Below, piece after piece: positions 7,995 through 17,166 of a DNA stretch of 64,000 nt. The notes under the pieces were generated by a model, which saw nothing but the letters and a program-made list of their open reading frames with translations, did not search any database and was not told the origin of the DNA. The stretch is from Bacteroidia bacterium. GTDB lineage: Bacteria > Bacteroidota > Bacteroidia > SpSt-205. The stretch covers positions 1,827,729 to 1,891,728 of the forward strand of contig BPGV01000001.1 in assembly GCA_026003215.1 (NCBI GenBank), read 5' to 3'. Every line of letters begins with the position of its first letter. Position 1 is the first letter of the stretch. The position numbers and the translations under genes were made by a program.

Positions 7995-8924
7995 GTGCAG
8001 CTTCGTTGGCTACTCCTAAGTGTGGGGGTGCTGGTGTGGGCCCAGCAAGACCCGCAGTTTACACAGTACATGTACAATCGGTTTGGCCTCAATCCTGCGG
8101 CGGCAGGCTATGCCGGAGCGTGGCAGTTTGTAGGGCTTACGCGCCTGCAGTGGGTGGGGATTGATGGGCACCCCACTACTTTTGTCGTGAATGCTCATAC
8201 GCCGGTTACTTTTTTGCGGGGCGGGGTGGGCCTGAGTGTGGTGGGCGACCAGATTGGCCCTTTTCGCACTACGGATGTGAAGGCAGCCTATGCGTTTCGC
8301 CTGCCTATTGGTTCCAGCGGTTCAGCCCTCCAAATAGGCGTCACGGGCGGAATAATCAGCAAGTCCCTGGATGGAGCTTCCCTCAAGCCCGAACAGATAC
8401 CGGACCCAACGCTCTTTAATAGGGCAGCCTCTATGGTCTTGCCAGATGTCGGGGCGGGACTGTATTTTACGCTCCCAGAAGATAAGTTCTATGTAGGGTT
8501 TTCTGCTTTGCACCTGACCGAGCCGGCGCTGAAAGACTTTACTTCTACAGGCCGTAGTCGAGTGCCGAGGCATTTTTATGCGACAGCTGGGTATACGGCT
8601 CGCTTGTCCGAGACTGTGGAACTGGTGCCTTCTCTCTTCTTTAAGCTGGCCCAGTCCCAATACATGGCTGAAGCTAACCTCGCGCTACGGGTTCAGCCGG
8701 TGGTGATAGGGGCTTCGTATCGGCTCGGGGATGCGGTATGTGCGCTTTTGGGGCTCCAAGCTACCGAGGGGCTATTTGTGGGGTATTCGTATGATTATAC
8801 CCTTTCCCGGCTGGGGGCAGTGACGACAGGGTCTCATGAGCTGGTGGTTGTGTATACGCTGGCCCCGGCCTTTCGGCTCATACCCCCAGACTTTGGTGTC
8901 CGTGACCGAAAAGACTTTCGCTAA
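7995..8924 (+). CDS. porP: PorP/SprF-family type IX secretion outer-membrane protein
   Basis: The 309-residue protein begins with a signal peptide ending VWAQQ and then DPQFTQYMYNRFGLNPAAAGYAG, the hallmark of the PorP/SprF family. The rest is a beta-barrel-like series of alternating strands ending near SRLGAVTTGSHELVVVYTL. PorP-type proteins bind the periplasmic face of the type IX apparatus and help anchor substrates at the surface. The position immediately upstream of gldK-gldL-gldM-gldN matches the porP-porK-porL-porM-porN order of Porphyromonas. GTG 7995 is taken as the start, fixed by the signal peptide and by the promoter 4 bases upstream. Confidence 0.93.
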   Translation: MQLRWLLLSVGVLVWAQQDPQFTQYMYNRFGLNPAAAGYAGAWQFVGLTRLQWVGIDGHPTTFVVNAHTPVTFLRGGVGLSVVGDQIGPFRTTDVKAAYAFRLPIGSSGSALQIGVTGGIISKSLDGASLKPEQIPDPTLFNRAASMVLPDVGAGLYFTLPEDKFYVGFSALHLTEPALKDFTSTGRSRVPRHFYATAGYTARLSETVELVPSLFFKLAQSQYMAEANLALRVQPVVIGASYRLGDAVCALLGLQATEGLFVGYSYDYTLSRLGAVTTGSHELVVVYTLAPAFRLIPPDFGVRDRKDFR

Positions 8925-8934
8925 TCCTAATCTC

Positions 8935-8981
8935 TTGCATATATGAAAAACGCCGTATATTTGCTGCAATCGCAGGAAGCT
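8935..8981 (+). promoter_or_regulatory. Internal promoter and leader before gldK
   Basis: TTG at 8935-8937, 18 bases, then TATATTTG at 8956-8963. Unlike most genes here there are 18 bases between the box and ATG 8982, and these contain AGGA at 8973-8976, a possible ribosome-binding site. This supports ATG 8982 over the upstream ATG 8943, which lies before the box. Confidence 0.6.
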
Positions 8982-10064
8982 ATGCGTAGCCCGAAACTAT
9001 CTATTTGTGTAGTAGCCAGTATCCTCTTCTGGCTGACAGCCTGTGGGGGTGGAGGTCAGACAGGTGCGCGGGGGGAGCTGACAGGCGTAAAAGGCCGCCC
9101 CAAATGGGATAATCCACTCCCTTATGGGATGGTGACTATTCCGGCGGGTACCTTCCACATGGGTAATAATGAGCAGGATGTGAATTATTCGCAAAATGCC
9201 CGCATCCGTCAAATAACCCTGAGCGCTTTCCATATAGATGATACAGAAATCTCTAACAACGAGTACCGGCAGTTTGTGGATGAAGTGGTCGCCGGCTCTG
9301 AAAATGCTTTTCCAGATAGTGTCTTTTCTTTCATGGAGCGGTATTATGGGAAGAAAATAAATAATCAAGAGGAATACTTGCGGCTTGTGTATCCGGACAC
9401 GCAGGTGTGGAATAGGGACTTTGGCAACTTTGTCTATAATGAGCCGCTCGTAGAGAACTACTATTGGCATCCGGCGTTTGATGATTATCCGGTGGTAGGG
9501 GTGAATTGGTATGCGGCTCAAGCCTTTTGCTATTGGCGGACGCTCTTTTATAATGCCTATCGCGCCAGTCGGGAGCTACCGCCGGTGCCCCGCTTCCGCT
9601 TGCCTACCGAGGCGGAATGGGAGTATGCGGCGCGGGGTGGTTATGAGCACAAGATTTACCCTTGGCTGGGGCCTTATACCCGCAACTCTAAGGGGTGCCC
9701 CTTGGCAAACTTTAAGCCTGGCCGCGGAGATTATATAGCAGATGGCTTTGAGTATACAGCGCCCGTTAAGTCGTACTTCCCAAATGATTACGGGCTCTAT
9801 CATACGGTGGGGAATGTGGCTGAATGGTGTGAGGATGACTTTGAAGAGACGGGTCCTATCGCTTATGCCCACGACCTCAATCCTGTTTATCGGGATCCCC
9901 GCAAGCAAAATCGCCGTCGTGTGGTGCGAGGGGGTGGGTGGAATGATGTGGCTTATTTCTTGTCGGTGGGTACGCGGGATTATGAGTATGCCGATACGAC
10001 TAAGTCGCATATTGGCTTTCGATGCGCGCTGTCGGTGATTGGTCGTTCGGGTGCAATGCGATAA
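8982..10064 (+). CDS. gldK: Type IX secretion/gliding lipoprotein GldK (PorK)
   Basis: The protein starts MRSPKLSICVVASILFWLTACGGGG, a lipoprotein signal with Cys in the lipobox. The mature part is a formylglycine-generating-enzyme-like fold: VTIPAGTFHMGNN near the start, FHIDDTEISNNEYRQFV, the central FRLPTEAEWEYAARGG, and a C-terminal RRVVRGGGWNDVAYF with GFRCA. GldK and GldN form the periplasmic ring under the outer membrane in the type IX system. GldJ is a similar protein, but the position between porP and gldL indicates GldK. Length is 360 residues. Confidence 0.92.
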   Translation: MRSPKLSICVVASILFWLTACGGGGQTGARGELTGVKGRPKWDNPLPYGMVTIPAGTFHMGNNEQDVNYSQNARIRQITLSAFHIDDTEISNNEYRQFVDEVVAGSENAFPDSVFSFMERYYGKKINNQEEYLRLVYPDTQVWNRDFGNFVYNEPLVENYYWHPAFDDYPVVGVNWYAAQAFCYWRTLFYNAYRASRELPPVPRFRLPTEAEWEYAARGGYEHKIYPWLGPYTRNSKGCPLANFKPGRGDYIADGFEYTAPVKSYFPNDYGLYHTVGNVAEWCEDDFEETGPIAYAHDLNPVYRDPRKQNRRRVVRGGGWNDVAYFLSVGTRDYEYADTTKSHIGFRCALSVIGRSGAMR

Positions 10065-10094
10065 TCTTGGAAAAATATCTAACTATATAGACTT

Positions 10095-10946
10095 ATGGCT
10101 ACAAAAAAAGCAAGCGGATTTGATGCCCTTCTTCGTTCTCGGGGCTACAGAATCGCGATGAAGTATCTCTATGCATGGGGAGCTTCTGTGGTGATTATAG
10201 GTGCCCTTTTTAAGATTTTGCACCTTCCGGGAGCCAACGAGATGCTTATTGTAGGGCTGGGTACGGAGGCGGCTGTGTTTTTTGTGTCTGGTTTGGAGCC
10301 TCTTGCGGAAGATGAGAAGCACTGGGATTGGAGTAGGGTTTTTCCTCAGCTCAAGGAAGAAGAGGAGGAAGCCCCGGTTGAGCTGGGTTTGGGTATGGGG
10401 GGGCCGGGGGGTGTTTTGCCGGGCCTCGCGCCGGGCATTAAGTCTCTTCAGGAGAGTAGTTTGACGCCCGATCTTTTGGAGCAGTTGGCCTCTTCCATTG
10501 AGGGGCTGCGCTTGAGTGTGACTAACCTGGCAGATATTACTGATGCTGCGGCCGCCACGAATGAGTTTGCGCAGAAGGTGCGGGAGGCCTCGGACAGGGT
10601 AGAACAGCTTTCGCAAAGCTATGCTGTCACAGCCGATGCGATGTCAAAGATAGCCGCCTCTTTTGGAGACATACAAAGCTATCAGGCCCAGATAAAAACC
10701 CTTTCGCATACTATAGCTCAGCTCAATAGCGTATATGAGAATGAGCTGCAGGAGATGCAAAAGCATATTGCTTCTATCGGGCGTTTCTATGGCGGAATTG
10801 GTCGTGTGCTCAGTAGTATAGAGGCTACCGCCCAAGATGCCGATCAGCTTCGTCAAGAGCTGGTCACCCTCAATAATAACTTACGCGGTTTGAATGCCGT
10901 GTATGGCGGTATGCTCTCAGGGATTACATCGGCATTTCAACGCTGA
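10095..10946 (+). CDS. gldL: Type IX secretion motor protein GldL (PorL)
   Basis: GldL sits in the inner membrane with GldM and uses the proton gradient to drive secretion and gliding. Two transmembrane helices occur near the N terminus (about residues 18-36 and 50-70), with the helix-1 region KYLYAWGASVVIIGALFKILHLPGANEML typical of the family. A Glu-rich stretch (about 90-96) and a Gly/Pro-rich linker (about 100-118) follow, then a long helical coiled-coil cytoplasmic domain to residue 283. The gene lies 30 bases after gldK and 6 bases before gldM. Confidence 0.93.
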   Translation: MATKKASGFDALLRSRGYRIAMKYLYAWGASVVIIGALFKILHLPGANEMLIVGLGTEAAVFFVSGLEPLAEDEKHWDWSRVFPQLKEEEEEAPVELGLGMGGPGGVLPGLAPGIKSLQESSLTPDLLEQLASSIEGLRLSVTNLADITDAAAATNEFAQKVREASDRVEQLSQSYAVTADAMSKIAASFGDIQSYQAQIKTLSHTIAQLNSVYENELQEMQKHIASIGRFYGGIGRVLSSIEATAQDADQLRQELVTLNNNLRGLNAVYGGMLSGITSAFQR

Positions 10947-10952
10947 GAAAAT

Positions 10953-12662
10953 ATGGCCTCGGGCAAGCTGACACCCCGTCAGAAAATGATAAACCTGATG
11001 TACCTCGTGCTCACGGCGCTTCTCGCGCTGAACGTGAGCGCAGAGGTGCTCCAGGCTTTTCAAAATCTGGCGGACTCGCTGCAAAATACCGCTGAGCAGT
11101 TTCAGAAAAATAACCACGACTTGGGTGAGAGCATAAAAGCAGCTATCCAAAAGGAGATAGAAACCGGTAGTCGCAAGAATGAGCCGCTCATTGAGGAAGT
11201 GAATAGAGTCCGGGCTAAAACCGACAGTGTGGCGGGGAAGCTGCGAGAGTATGCCATAGCTCTTTTTGATGAAAAGATAGCGGGGAAGGATCCCGAAACG
11301 GGGCGTTTAAAACGCTTGGATGAGCGGGAAAATAACTACCGCTTCTGGATGGGGAAGAACGACGCAGCTAATGGCGGAAGGGGGGAAGGTAAAGCGCTGG
11401 AAATGCACGCTTTGTTAGATACCTTTATAAGCTGGGCGAACCAAACCTATGCGCGAATCTCCGGCGGCAAGCTGCCTAATGCAGGAAAAGGCTTTCAAGA
11501 TTTGGTGGTGGATCCCAAGGATAATCCCTATGTGAAGGAAAAAGAATCCAAGGAAAAGACCTGGGAGTACTTCACATTCCACATGACCCCGGCTGTAGCT
11601 AACTTGGCGGTCATTTACAAGTATGTCAATGATATTTATGTAGTGGAGGCGGAGATACTCAACCTTATCAAGTCCAAGCTGGGGCAAGTAACCTTCAAGA
11701 TAGACTCCCTGGTGCTGGTAGATGCGCCTCGGTCAGAGATAGTGGTGGCGGGGATGAAGTTTGAGACACGGGTGTTTGTGGCGGCTACCTCTTCCGAAGC
11801 CAAGCCCCAGTTTTCGGGCACGGGTAGTATGAAACTCGAAGGGGGAGGTTATACCGCCGTATTTAGCATTCCTGCGTCAGCTCGCGTAATCCCTGCGGGC
11901 CAGCGTAAAGGGAAACAAGAGTATAGCGTCGTGGCTCGAATCCCTAAAGCAGATGGTTCTTTTCAGGAGCTGCGCTTGCGTAAGACTTTTGAAGTGGTCA
12001 AGCCAGAAATCGTAGTAACTTCTGCTGCGGTGCAGCTTTTGTATGCAGAGTGTGGCAACGACCTCAATATTGATGTGCCGGCGCTGGGTGAACTGTATGA
12101 TCCGGTAGTTACGGCAGATAATGCCCAGGTACTGCAATCTAAACAAAGTAAGAAGAAGTTTCGTGTGGTGCCTCGGGGGGGAGCTAAGACCTGTAGGCTC
12201 AATGTACAGACGCGCACTGCGGGGCAGTTGGTGAATTTGGGCTCTTTGGATTACAAGGTGGTTCCGCCGCCGCGCCCTTCTCTGCGGGTGTTTGTAAATA
12301 ATGACCCGTATAATGGGGTCTCGCCTGTGCCGCGCACGGCTACAGTGACTATCAGAGTGGTGCCCGATAATGATTTTGCCAAGTCCCTGCCGGAAGATGC
12401 GCGCTATATTATAGATCGCCCTGAGGTTAAGGTGGTCAAAGGGCTCGCAGGGGCGCAGACTATCGGTACCCTCCCCAGCTCCCGGGTAGCTCCTTCCCCT
12501 TTCGTACGCGTGGATCTCACCGACTACGCTCGGGGCCTTCAGCCGGGCAATGTGCTTTACGTGCAGTTTTCAGATGTCTTTCGGGTTAACTTCCAGAATA
12601 AGCAAGTTAAGCAGGACTTTTCCATTACGGAAATGACATTCCCTATAACCATCGGCAAATGA
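10953..12662 (+). CDS. gldM: Type IX secretion/gliding protein GldM (PorM)
   Basis: The N-terminal MASGKLTPRQKMINLMYLVLTALLALNVSAEVL region is the conserved single transmembrane helix with its cytoplasmic KLTPRQKMI segment. The remaining 530 residues form the periplasmic domains that couple the GldL motor to the GldK/GldN ring. The 569-residue length is slightly above the usual size of about 515. The stop overlaps the gldN start as ATGA. The gene is plus strand in the middle of the operon, with no promoter signal of its own. Confidence 0.95.
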   Translation: MASGKLTPRQKMINLMYLVLTALLALNVSAEVLQAFQNLADSLQNTAEQFQKNNHDLGESIKAAIQKEIETGSRKNEPLIEEVNRVRAKTDSVAGKLREYAIALFDEKIAGKDPETGRLKRLDERENNYRFWMGKNDAANGGRGEGKALEMHALLDTFISWANQTYARISGGKLPNAGKGFQDLVVDPKDNPYVKEKESKEKTWEYFTFHMTPAVANLAVIYKYVNDIYVVEAEILNLIKSKLGQVTFKIDSLVLVDAPRSEIVVAGMKFETRVFVAATSSEAKPQFSGTGSMKLEGGGYTAVFSIPASARVIPAGQRKGKQEYSVVARIPKADGSFQELRLRKTFEVVKPEIVVTSAAVQLLYAECGNDLNIDVPALGELYDPVVTADNAQVLQSKQSKKKFRVVPRGGAKTCRLNVQTRTAGQLVNLGSLDYKVVPPPRPSLRVFVNNDPYNGVSPVPRTATVTIRVVPDNDFAKSLPEDARYIIDRPEVKVVKGLAGAQTIGTLPSSRVAPSPFVRVDLTDYARGLQPGNVLYVQFSDVFRVNFQNKQVKQDFSITEMTFPITIGK

Positions 12663-13567
12663 ATGAGGTTATGACGAGAAGAGCATATATCATGCTATCC
12701 GTTTTTGGGATAGCTACGGCGTTTGCCCAGTTTCCGCCGCGGGTAGATGACCACTTTTGGCGAAAAAAAGTGGTCCTTACGATAGACCTGCGTGAGAAAG
12801 TTAACGAACCTATTGAAGCAGGTCAAGCTGGGTATAGGCTCTATACCAACTATAGTACCGACCCTATCACAGATAAGTCTCCGTATGCCAATCGGGAGGG
12901 TATGATAGTGGCCCTTCTTAAGGGCTTCAAGGACGGCAAGTTTGTAGGGTATAGTCCTAAAAACCTTAGCCAGCAAGTTTCTTTTGAAGAGTTTGATGCG
13001 CGTTCTCGTCGTATTGAAAGCGGAGGAGAGGCTGCAGGCGGAGAGGGGGGAGATGAGATGGGCGGGGGAGACTTTGGCGGGGATGAGTTTGGGGGCGATG
13101 ACCTTGGCGGGGATGAGTTTGGGGGCGAGGACTTAGGGGGCGGGATCGATGCTGCACCTACTTCCGATGCTACCGTCACTCCCAAGGCAGAGCAAGGTTT
13201 CCCATACCTCAAATACTACCGAACTAAAATACAGATTGTAGAAGACCGCATCTTTGATAAGAACCGCTCGGATATGTACTATGACATGCAGTACCTCTGC
13301 CTTATTCAGGTAGATCCCAAGGGGGCCTTGCCGGATGAACCTGCTGTATGTTTCCGCTATAAGGATGTCATGGATGTAATGGATGATACCCAGTGGCGCA
13401 ATCGGTCTAATGACGCAGAGGATCGTTCTATGCGGGAAATCATTGAGCTGCGCCGCTTCAACGGATATGTAACTATCGTGTCCGGTGAGGAGTCGCGTAC
13501 GCTAAATGAGGCAGAACGCCGGCGTCAGCAAATGATTGAATTTGAGCACAATCTCTGGACCTTCTAA
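12659..13567 (+). CDS. gldN: Type IX secretion protein GldN (PorN) with an acidic glycine-rich repeat insert
   Basis: A signal peptide ending AFAQ precedes FPPRVDDHFWRKKVVLTIDLREKVNEP, the conserved GldN start. The C-terminal part (FPYLKYYRTKIQIVEDRIFDKNRSDMYY and later PAVCFRYKDVMD) is also typical. GldN is periplasmic and forms a ring with GldK. Between the two conserved parts (about residues 121-170) lies an insert made of Gly, Asp, Glu and Phe/Leu, including three 10-residue repeats of the type DEFGGDDLGG. I know of no such insert as a standard family feature. The start overlaps gldM, and a strong terminator follows the stop. Confidence 0.92.
   Translation: MNEVMTRRAYIMLSVFGIATAFAQFPPRVDDHFWRKKVVLTIDLREKVNEPIEAGQAGYRLYTNYSTDPITDKSPYANREGMIVALLKGFKDGKFVGYSPKNLSQQVSFEEFDARSRRIESGGEAAGGEGGDEMGGGDFGGDEFGGDDLGGDEFGGEDLGGGIDAAPTSDATVTPKAEQGFPYLKYYRTKIQIVEDRIFDKNRSDMYYDMQYLCLIQVDPKGALPDEPAVCFRYKDVMDVMDDTQWRNRSNDAEDRSMREIIELRRFNGYVTIVSGEESRTLNEAERRRQQMIEFEHNLWTF
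13051..13140 (+). repeat. Three 30-base tandem repeats inside gldN
   Basis: Units 13051-13080, 13081-13110 and 13111-13140 are aligned without gaps. The second and third are nearly identical and the first is more diverged. In protein they read DEMGGGDFGG, DEFGGDDLGG and DEFGGEDLGG. A 10-codon unit keeps frame when copies are gained or lost. Confidence 0.9.
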
Positions 13568-13594
13568 CCCTTACCACCGCTGTATACTCTACAG

Positions 13595-13628
13595 ATGCCC
13601 CCTTCCGAGGGAAGGGGGCATTTTCTTT
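13595..13628 (+). terminator. Intrinsic terminator of the secretion operon
   Basis: An 11-base perfect stem (13596-13606 with 13610-13620), extendable by one A-T pair, has a 3-base loop and is followed by TTTTCTTT. It lies 28 bases past the gldN stop. Its T-tract runs directly into the TACTTTG box of nuoH. Confidence 0.93.
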
Positions 13629-13639
13629 TACTTTGTGCC

Positions 13640-14653
13640 GTGCCAGTGACTTTTTGGATGACGTTAGGGGGCCTTTTGGCCGTGTTTTTTACCCTCGCGG
13701 CCTATGCTACTCTTATGGAAAGAAAAGTTTCTGCCTGGATCCAAGATAGAGTAGGCCCTAATCGGGTAGGACCTAAGGGACTGTTACAACCTTTGGCTGA
13801 TGTCCTTAAGCTTGTTTTCAAGGAAACTTTCCAGCCTTCGCAAGGCTATCAACTCCTCCAGCTGGCAGCGCCTGTGCTGATGGTTATGTTGGCCTTGGGG
13901 GCGGTGGCTATTCTCCCTCTTTCGCCTTACCTTCAAATCTTTGATGGGAATATCGGTATTTTGTATCTTTTAGGTGTTCTTTCGCTTAATGTTTATGGGC
14001 TGTCTCTGGCTGGGTGGGCGACAGGAAGTAAGTATTCGCTTTTAGGAGGCTTACGCAGCGGAGCTCAGACCATTTCTTATGAGCTTTCTTTAGGCGTAGC
14101 GCTTTTGAGCGTACTGCTTCTGACGGCTTATCTCCTCCCTCAAGAAAATCCCCTTTCTGTGCGGAGTATCGTAGAAGCTCAGCGGTATGGGTGGTTCGTT
14201 TTTCTAAACCCTGTAGGGTTTGTGGTGTATGTCGTGGCTGCTTTTGCAGAGGCCAATCGGGCCCCCTTTGATTTTGCCGAGGCCGAACAAGAACTCGTAG
14301 GCGGGTATCATACCGAATATTCGGCTATTCGGTTTGGGGCTTTTTTTGTGGCTGAGTATATGAATCTTATCACGGCTTCGGCGCTAATAGCGACTTTTTT
14401 CTGGGGGGGGTATTTGGGGCCGTTTGAGGGACTGATAGGGGTGTCAAAGTGGCCTGTGGTCTGGCAAAATGTCTGGGGCATCGGCTGGCTGCTCGTCAAG
14501 ACGGTATTTTGGATGTTTGTGTTTATGTGGGTGCGTTGGACGCTTCCCCGCTTTCGGTATGACCAGCTGATGCGGATAGGCTGGAAGGTACTCCTTCCCT
14601 TAGGCATGGCTAACCTATTACTTTTGGCAGGAATATTGTTACTTCTCCTATAG
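13640..14653 (+). CDS. nuoH: NADH-quinone oxidoreductase subunit H
   Basis: NuoH is the membrane subunit of Complex I at the junction with the hydrophilic arm, contributing to the quinone site. The hallmark MERKVSAWIQDRVGPNRVGPKG, about 30 residues from the start, and the loop EANRAPFDFAEAEQELVGGYHTEYS are intact, with about eight membrane helices. GTG 13640 is chosen as the start, with TACTTTG 4 bases upstream; ATG 13658 is an alternative. The longer frame to 13595 would run through the terminator. No other nuo gene adjoins it; nuoF lies 11 kb away on the other strand. Confidence 0.92.
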   Translation: MPVTFWMTLGGLLAVFFTLAAYATLMERKVSAWIQDRVGPNRVGPKGLLQPLADVLKLVFKETFQPSQGYQLLQLAAPVLMVMLALGAVAILPLSPYLQIFDGNIGILYLLGVLSLNVYGLSLAGWATGSKYSLLGGLRSGAQTISYELSLGVALLSVLLLTAYLLPQENPLSVRSIVEAQRYGWFVFLNPVGFVVYVVAAFAEANRAPFDFAEAEQELVGGYHTEYSAIRFGAFFVAEYMNLITASALIATFFWGGYLGPFEGLIGVSKWPVVWQNVWGIGWLLVKTVFWMFVFMWVRWTLPRFRYDQLMRIGWKVLLPLGMANLLLLAGILLLLL

Positions 14654-14655
14654 CT

Positions 14656-17166
14656 ATGGAAGCGGAGTTCTCCCAAAAAGCCCGTGAGGTCGTCTCCCAA
14701 AGTCGAGAGGAAGCTATTCGGCTGGGGAGTGATTATGTGGGCGTTGAGCATTTAGCGTTAGCCCTCTTCCGGGAGGAAGAGGAGAATGGGATATATCAGT
14801 TATTGATTGCGTTGGGGGTGCCGGTCAAGGAGGTATGCCGAGCCTTGGAGGAGCTGGGGCGCTCTCCTCAGCCACGTCTTACCTCTGGACGCATAGCTCT
14901 TTCTAAGCAGGTAGAGAAAGTACTGCGTCAAGCGGCCTTAGAAGCCCGCCGTTTCCGTTCGCCTGAGGTACAGCCAGAGCACTTGCTGTTAGCTATTTTG
15001 CGACAGCCTGATTCCCCAGTGACGCATCTTTTAGAGAAGTACAGTGTTTCGTATGCCGTGGTACAAGCGGAGATTGAACAGCAGCTTCCTACGATGTCCA
15101 GTTCGGACCCGATAGAGCCGGGCGAGCCGCCGGCTCGGGGCAGCCGTTCAGGGGGAGGAAGTGCTTCGGGTAAAACTGCGACCCGCTCCCGTACGCCTGT
15201 ATTGGATAACTTCGGGCGAGACCTTACCCGTTTGGCCGAAGAAGGCAAGCTGGACCCTGTAATCGGGCGGGACCGTGAGATTGAACGTGTGGCTCAAGTG
15301 CTGAGCCGCCGCAAAAAAAACAACCCGGTCCTCATAGGCGAGCCTGGCGTCGGGAAAACGGCCATCGTGGAAGGGTTAGCCCTTCGTATCGTGCAGCGCA
15401 AGGTAAGCCGCGTCCTTTTTGGCAAGCGTATTGTAGCGCTTGACCTCACCGCTTTGGTCGCAGGTACAAAGTATCGCGGCCAGTTTGAAGAGCGCATGAA
15501 AAGTGTTCTTGCTGAGCTTGAGAAAGCGCCTGAAGTTATCCTATTTATTGATGAGCTGCATACGATTGTAGGGGCAGGAGGGGCTTCGGGGTCGCTGGAT
15601 GCCTCTAATATCTTTAAGCCAGCTCTGGCGCGAGGGGAAATACAGATTATCGGTGCTACGACCTTAGATGAATATCGGCAGTATATTGAAAAAGATGGAG
15701 CGTTAGAACGGCGCTTTCAGAAGATAATGATAGATCCGCCCACCGAAGAGGAGACTTTACGGATTCTCCACCAGCTCAAAGACCGCTATGAAGAGCACCA
15801 TCATGTGTATTACACGGATGCAGCGATAGAGGCTTGTGTGCGGCTCAGTGGTCGCTATATTACCGATCGACAGTTTCCGGATAAGGCCCTGGATGTGCTG
15901 GACGAAGCTGGGGCTCGGGTGTATATGGCCAATATCCAGGTACCTCCGCGTATAGCTGAGTTAGAGGCTAAGATTGAGGAGGTGCGAGAAAAGAAAGCCC
16001 AGGTGGTGCGTAGCCAGCGGTATGAAGAGGCAGCTCAACTAAGAGACTTGGAAAAGCGCTTGCAAGAGCAGCTGGAAGCGGAAAAGGCGCGATGGGAGGA
16101 TGAGCTTAAGAAAATGCGCTTCAAAGTAGATGAGGCGGACATTGCGGCCGTAGTGGCTTCTATGACGGGTATTCCCGTTCAGAAGGTGGGAGAAGGCGAC
16201 CTGGCGCGTTTGGCCCAGATGGAAGAAGCTCTCAAGCAGCGCATTATAGGGCAGGATGAAGCGGTAGAACGGGTCACACGGGCCATCCGACGGGCGCGAG
16301 CAGGACTCAAGAACCCCCGCAAGCCTATTGCTTCTTTTGTATTTCTGGGCCAGACAGGTGTAGGGAAAACAGAACTGGCCCGCGCCCTGGCCGAATATCT
16401 CTTTGATACCCCTGATGCCCTCATTCGCATAGACATGTCGGAGTACATGGAGAAGTTCTCCGTGTCTCGGCTTATCGGCGCTCCCCCAGGCTATGTCGGC
16501 TACGAAGAAGGGGGCCAACTCACCGAACGCGTGCGCCGCAAACCCTATAGCGTCATCCTCTTAGACGAAATAGAGAAAGCTCATCCAGATGTCTTCAATA
16601 TCCTTTTACAGGTGCTGGATGATGGGTCTCTCACCGACGGCTTGGGCCGGCGGGTGGATTTCCGCAATGCGGTTATCATCATGACCTCTAACGTTGGGGC
16701 CAGAGAACTGCGCGAGTTTGGTACAGGGGTCGGCTTTATGACCGCAGCCCGCCGCGAAAAGAACCAAGATGCTATGCGCCAAGTACTTGAAGGCGCCCTC
16801 CGCAAGGTATTTCGCCCTGAGTTCCTCAACCGTATAGACGATATTATCGTATTCAATCCGCTTACACGGGAACATGCTCGGAAGATTTTGGAGCTTCAGC
16901 TGGCAGAGCTGAATAAACAACTCGCGGAAAATAAGTGGACCCTGGAAGTTACACAGGCCGCAAAGGAGTTTCTCATAGACCGAGGGTTTGATGAGCAGTT
17001 TGGGGCACGACCGCTACAGCGGGCTATACAGCGATTCCTGGCGGATAAACTGGCGGATGCTGTTATTCTACATCATGTGCAAGGGCCTGCGGCTTTCCGA
17101 GCGGACTTGAGCGAAGATCGGACTACCATAGAAGTGTCCTTAGTAGAGCTTGCCCCTTCTGCGTGA
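14656..17166 (+). CDS. clpC: ATP-dependent Clp protease ATPase subunit ClpC
   Basis: ClpC is a hexameric unfoldase that feeds proteins to ClpP. The 836-residue order is complete: two N-terminal Clp repeats (1-145), a Ser/Gly-rich linker (about 150-178), AAA+ module 1 with Walker A GEPGVGKT at about 228, a UVR segment near 445 ([20 protein letters not shown]), and AAA+ module 2 with Walker A GQTGVGKT at about 565. The UVR motif and short middle domain distinguish it from ClpB. It begins 2 bases after the nuoH stop and is probably co-transcribed, although functionally unrelated. Confidence 0.95.
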   Translation: MEAEFSQKAREVVSQSREEAIRLGSDYVGVEHLALALFREEEENGIYQLLIALGVPVKEVCRALEELGRSPQPRLTSGRIALSKQVEKVLRQAALEARRFRSPEVQPEHLLLAILRQPDSPVTHLLEKYSVSYAVVQAEIEQQLPTMSSSDPIEPGEPPARGSRSGGGSASGKTATRSRTPVLDNFGRDLTRLAEEGKLDPVIGRDREIERVAQVLSRRKKNNPVLIGEPGVGKTAIVEGLALRIVQRKVSRVLFGKRIVALDLTALVAGTKYRGQFEERMKSVLAELEKAPEVILFIDELHTIVGAGGASGSLDASNIFKPALARGEIQIIGATTLDEYRQYIEKDGALERRFQKIMIDPPTEEETLRILHQLKDRYEEHHHVYYTDAAIEACVRLSGRYITDRQFPDKALDVLDEAGARVYMANIQVPPRIAELEAKIEEVREKKAQVVRSQRYEEAAQLRDLEKRLQEQLEAEKARWEDELKKMRFKVDEADIAAVVASMTGIPVQKVGEGDLARLAQMEEALKQRIIGQDEAVERVTRAIRRARAGLKNPRKPIASFVFLGQTGVGKTELARALAEYLFDTPDALIRIDMSEYMEKFSVSRLIGAPPGYVGYEEGGQLTERVRRKPYSVILLDEIEKAHPDVFNILLQVLDDGSLTDGLGRRVDFRNAVIIMTSNVGARELREFGTGVGFMTAARREKNQDAMRQVLEGALRKVFRPEFLNRIDDIIVFNPLTREHARKILELQLAELNKQLAENKWTLEVTQAAKEFLIDRGFDEQFGARPLQRAIQRFLADKLADAVILHHVQGPAAFRADLSEDRTTIEVSLVELAPSA

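Noticed and set aside
12850-13212. Ser/Pro-rich minus-strand frame across gldN
   Set aside because: Shadow of the Gly/Asp repeat insert in GldN; the plus-strand frame is a well-known family with conserved ends.
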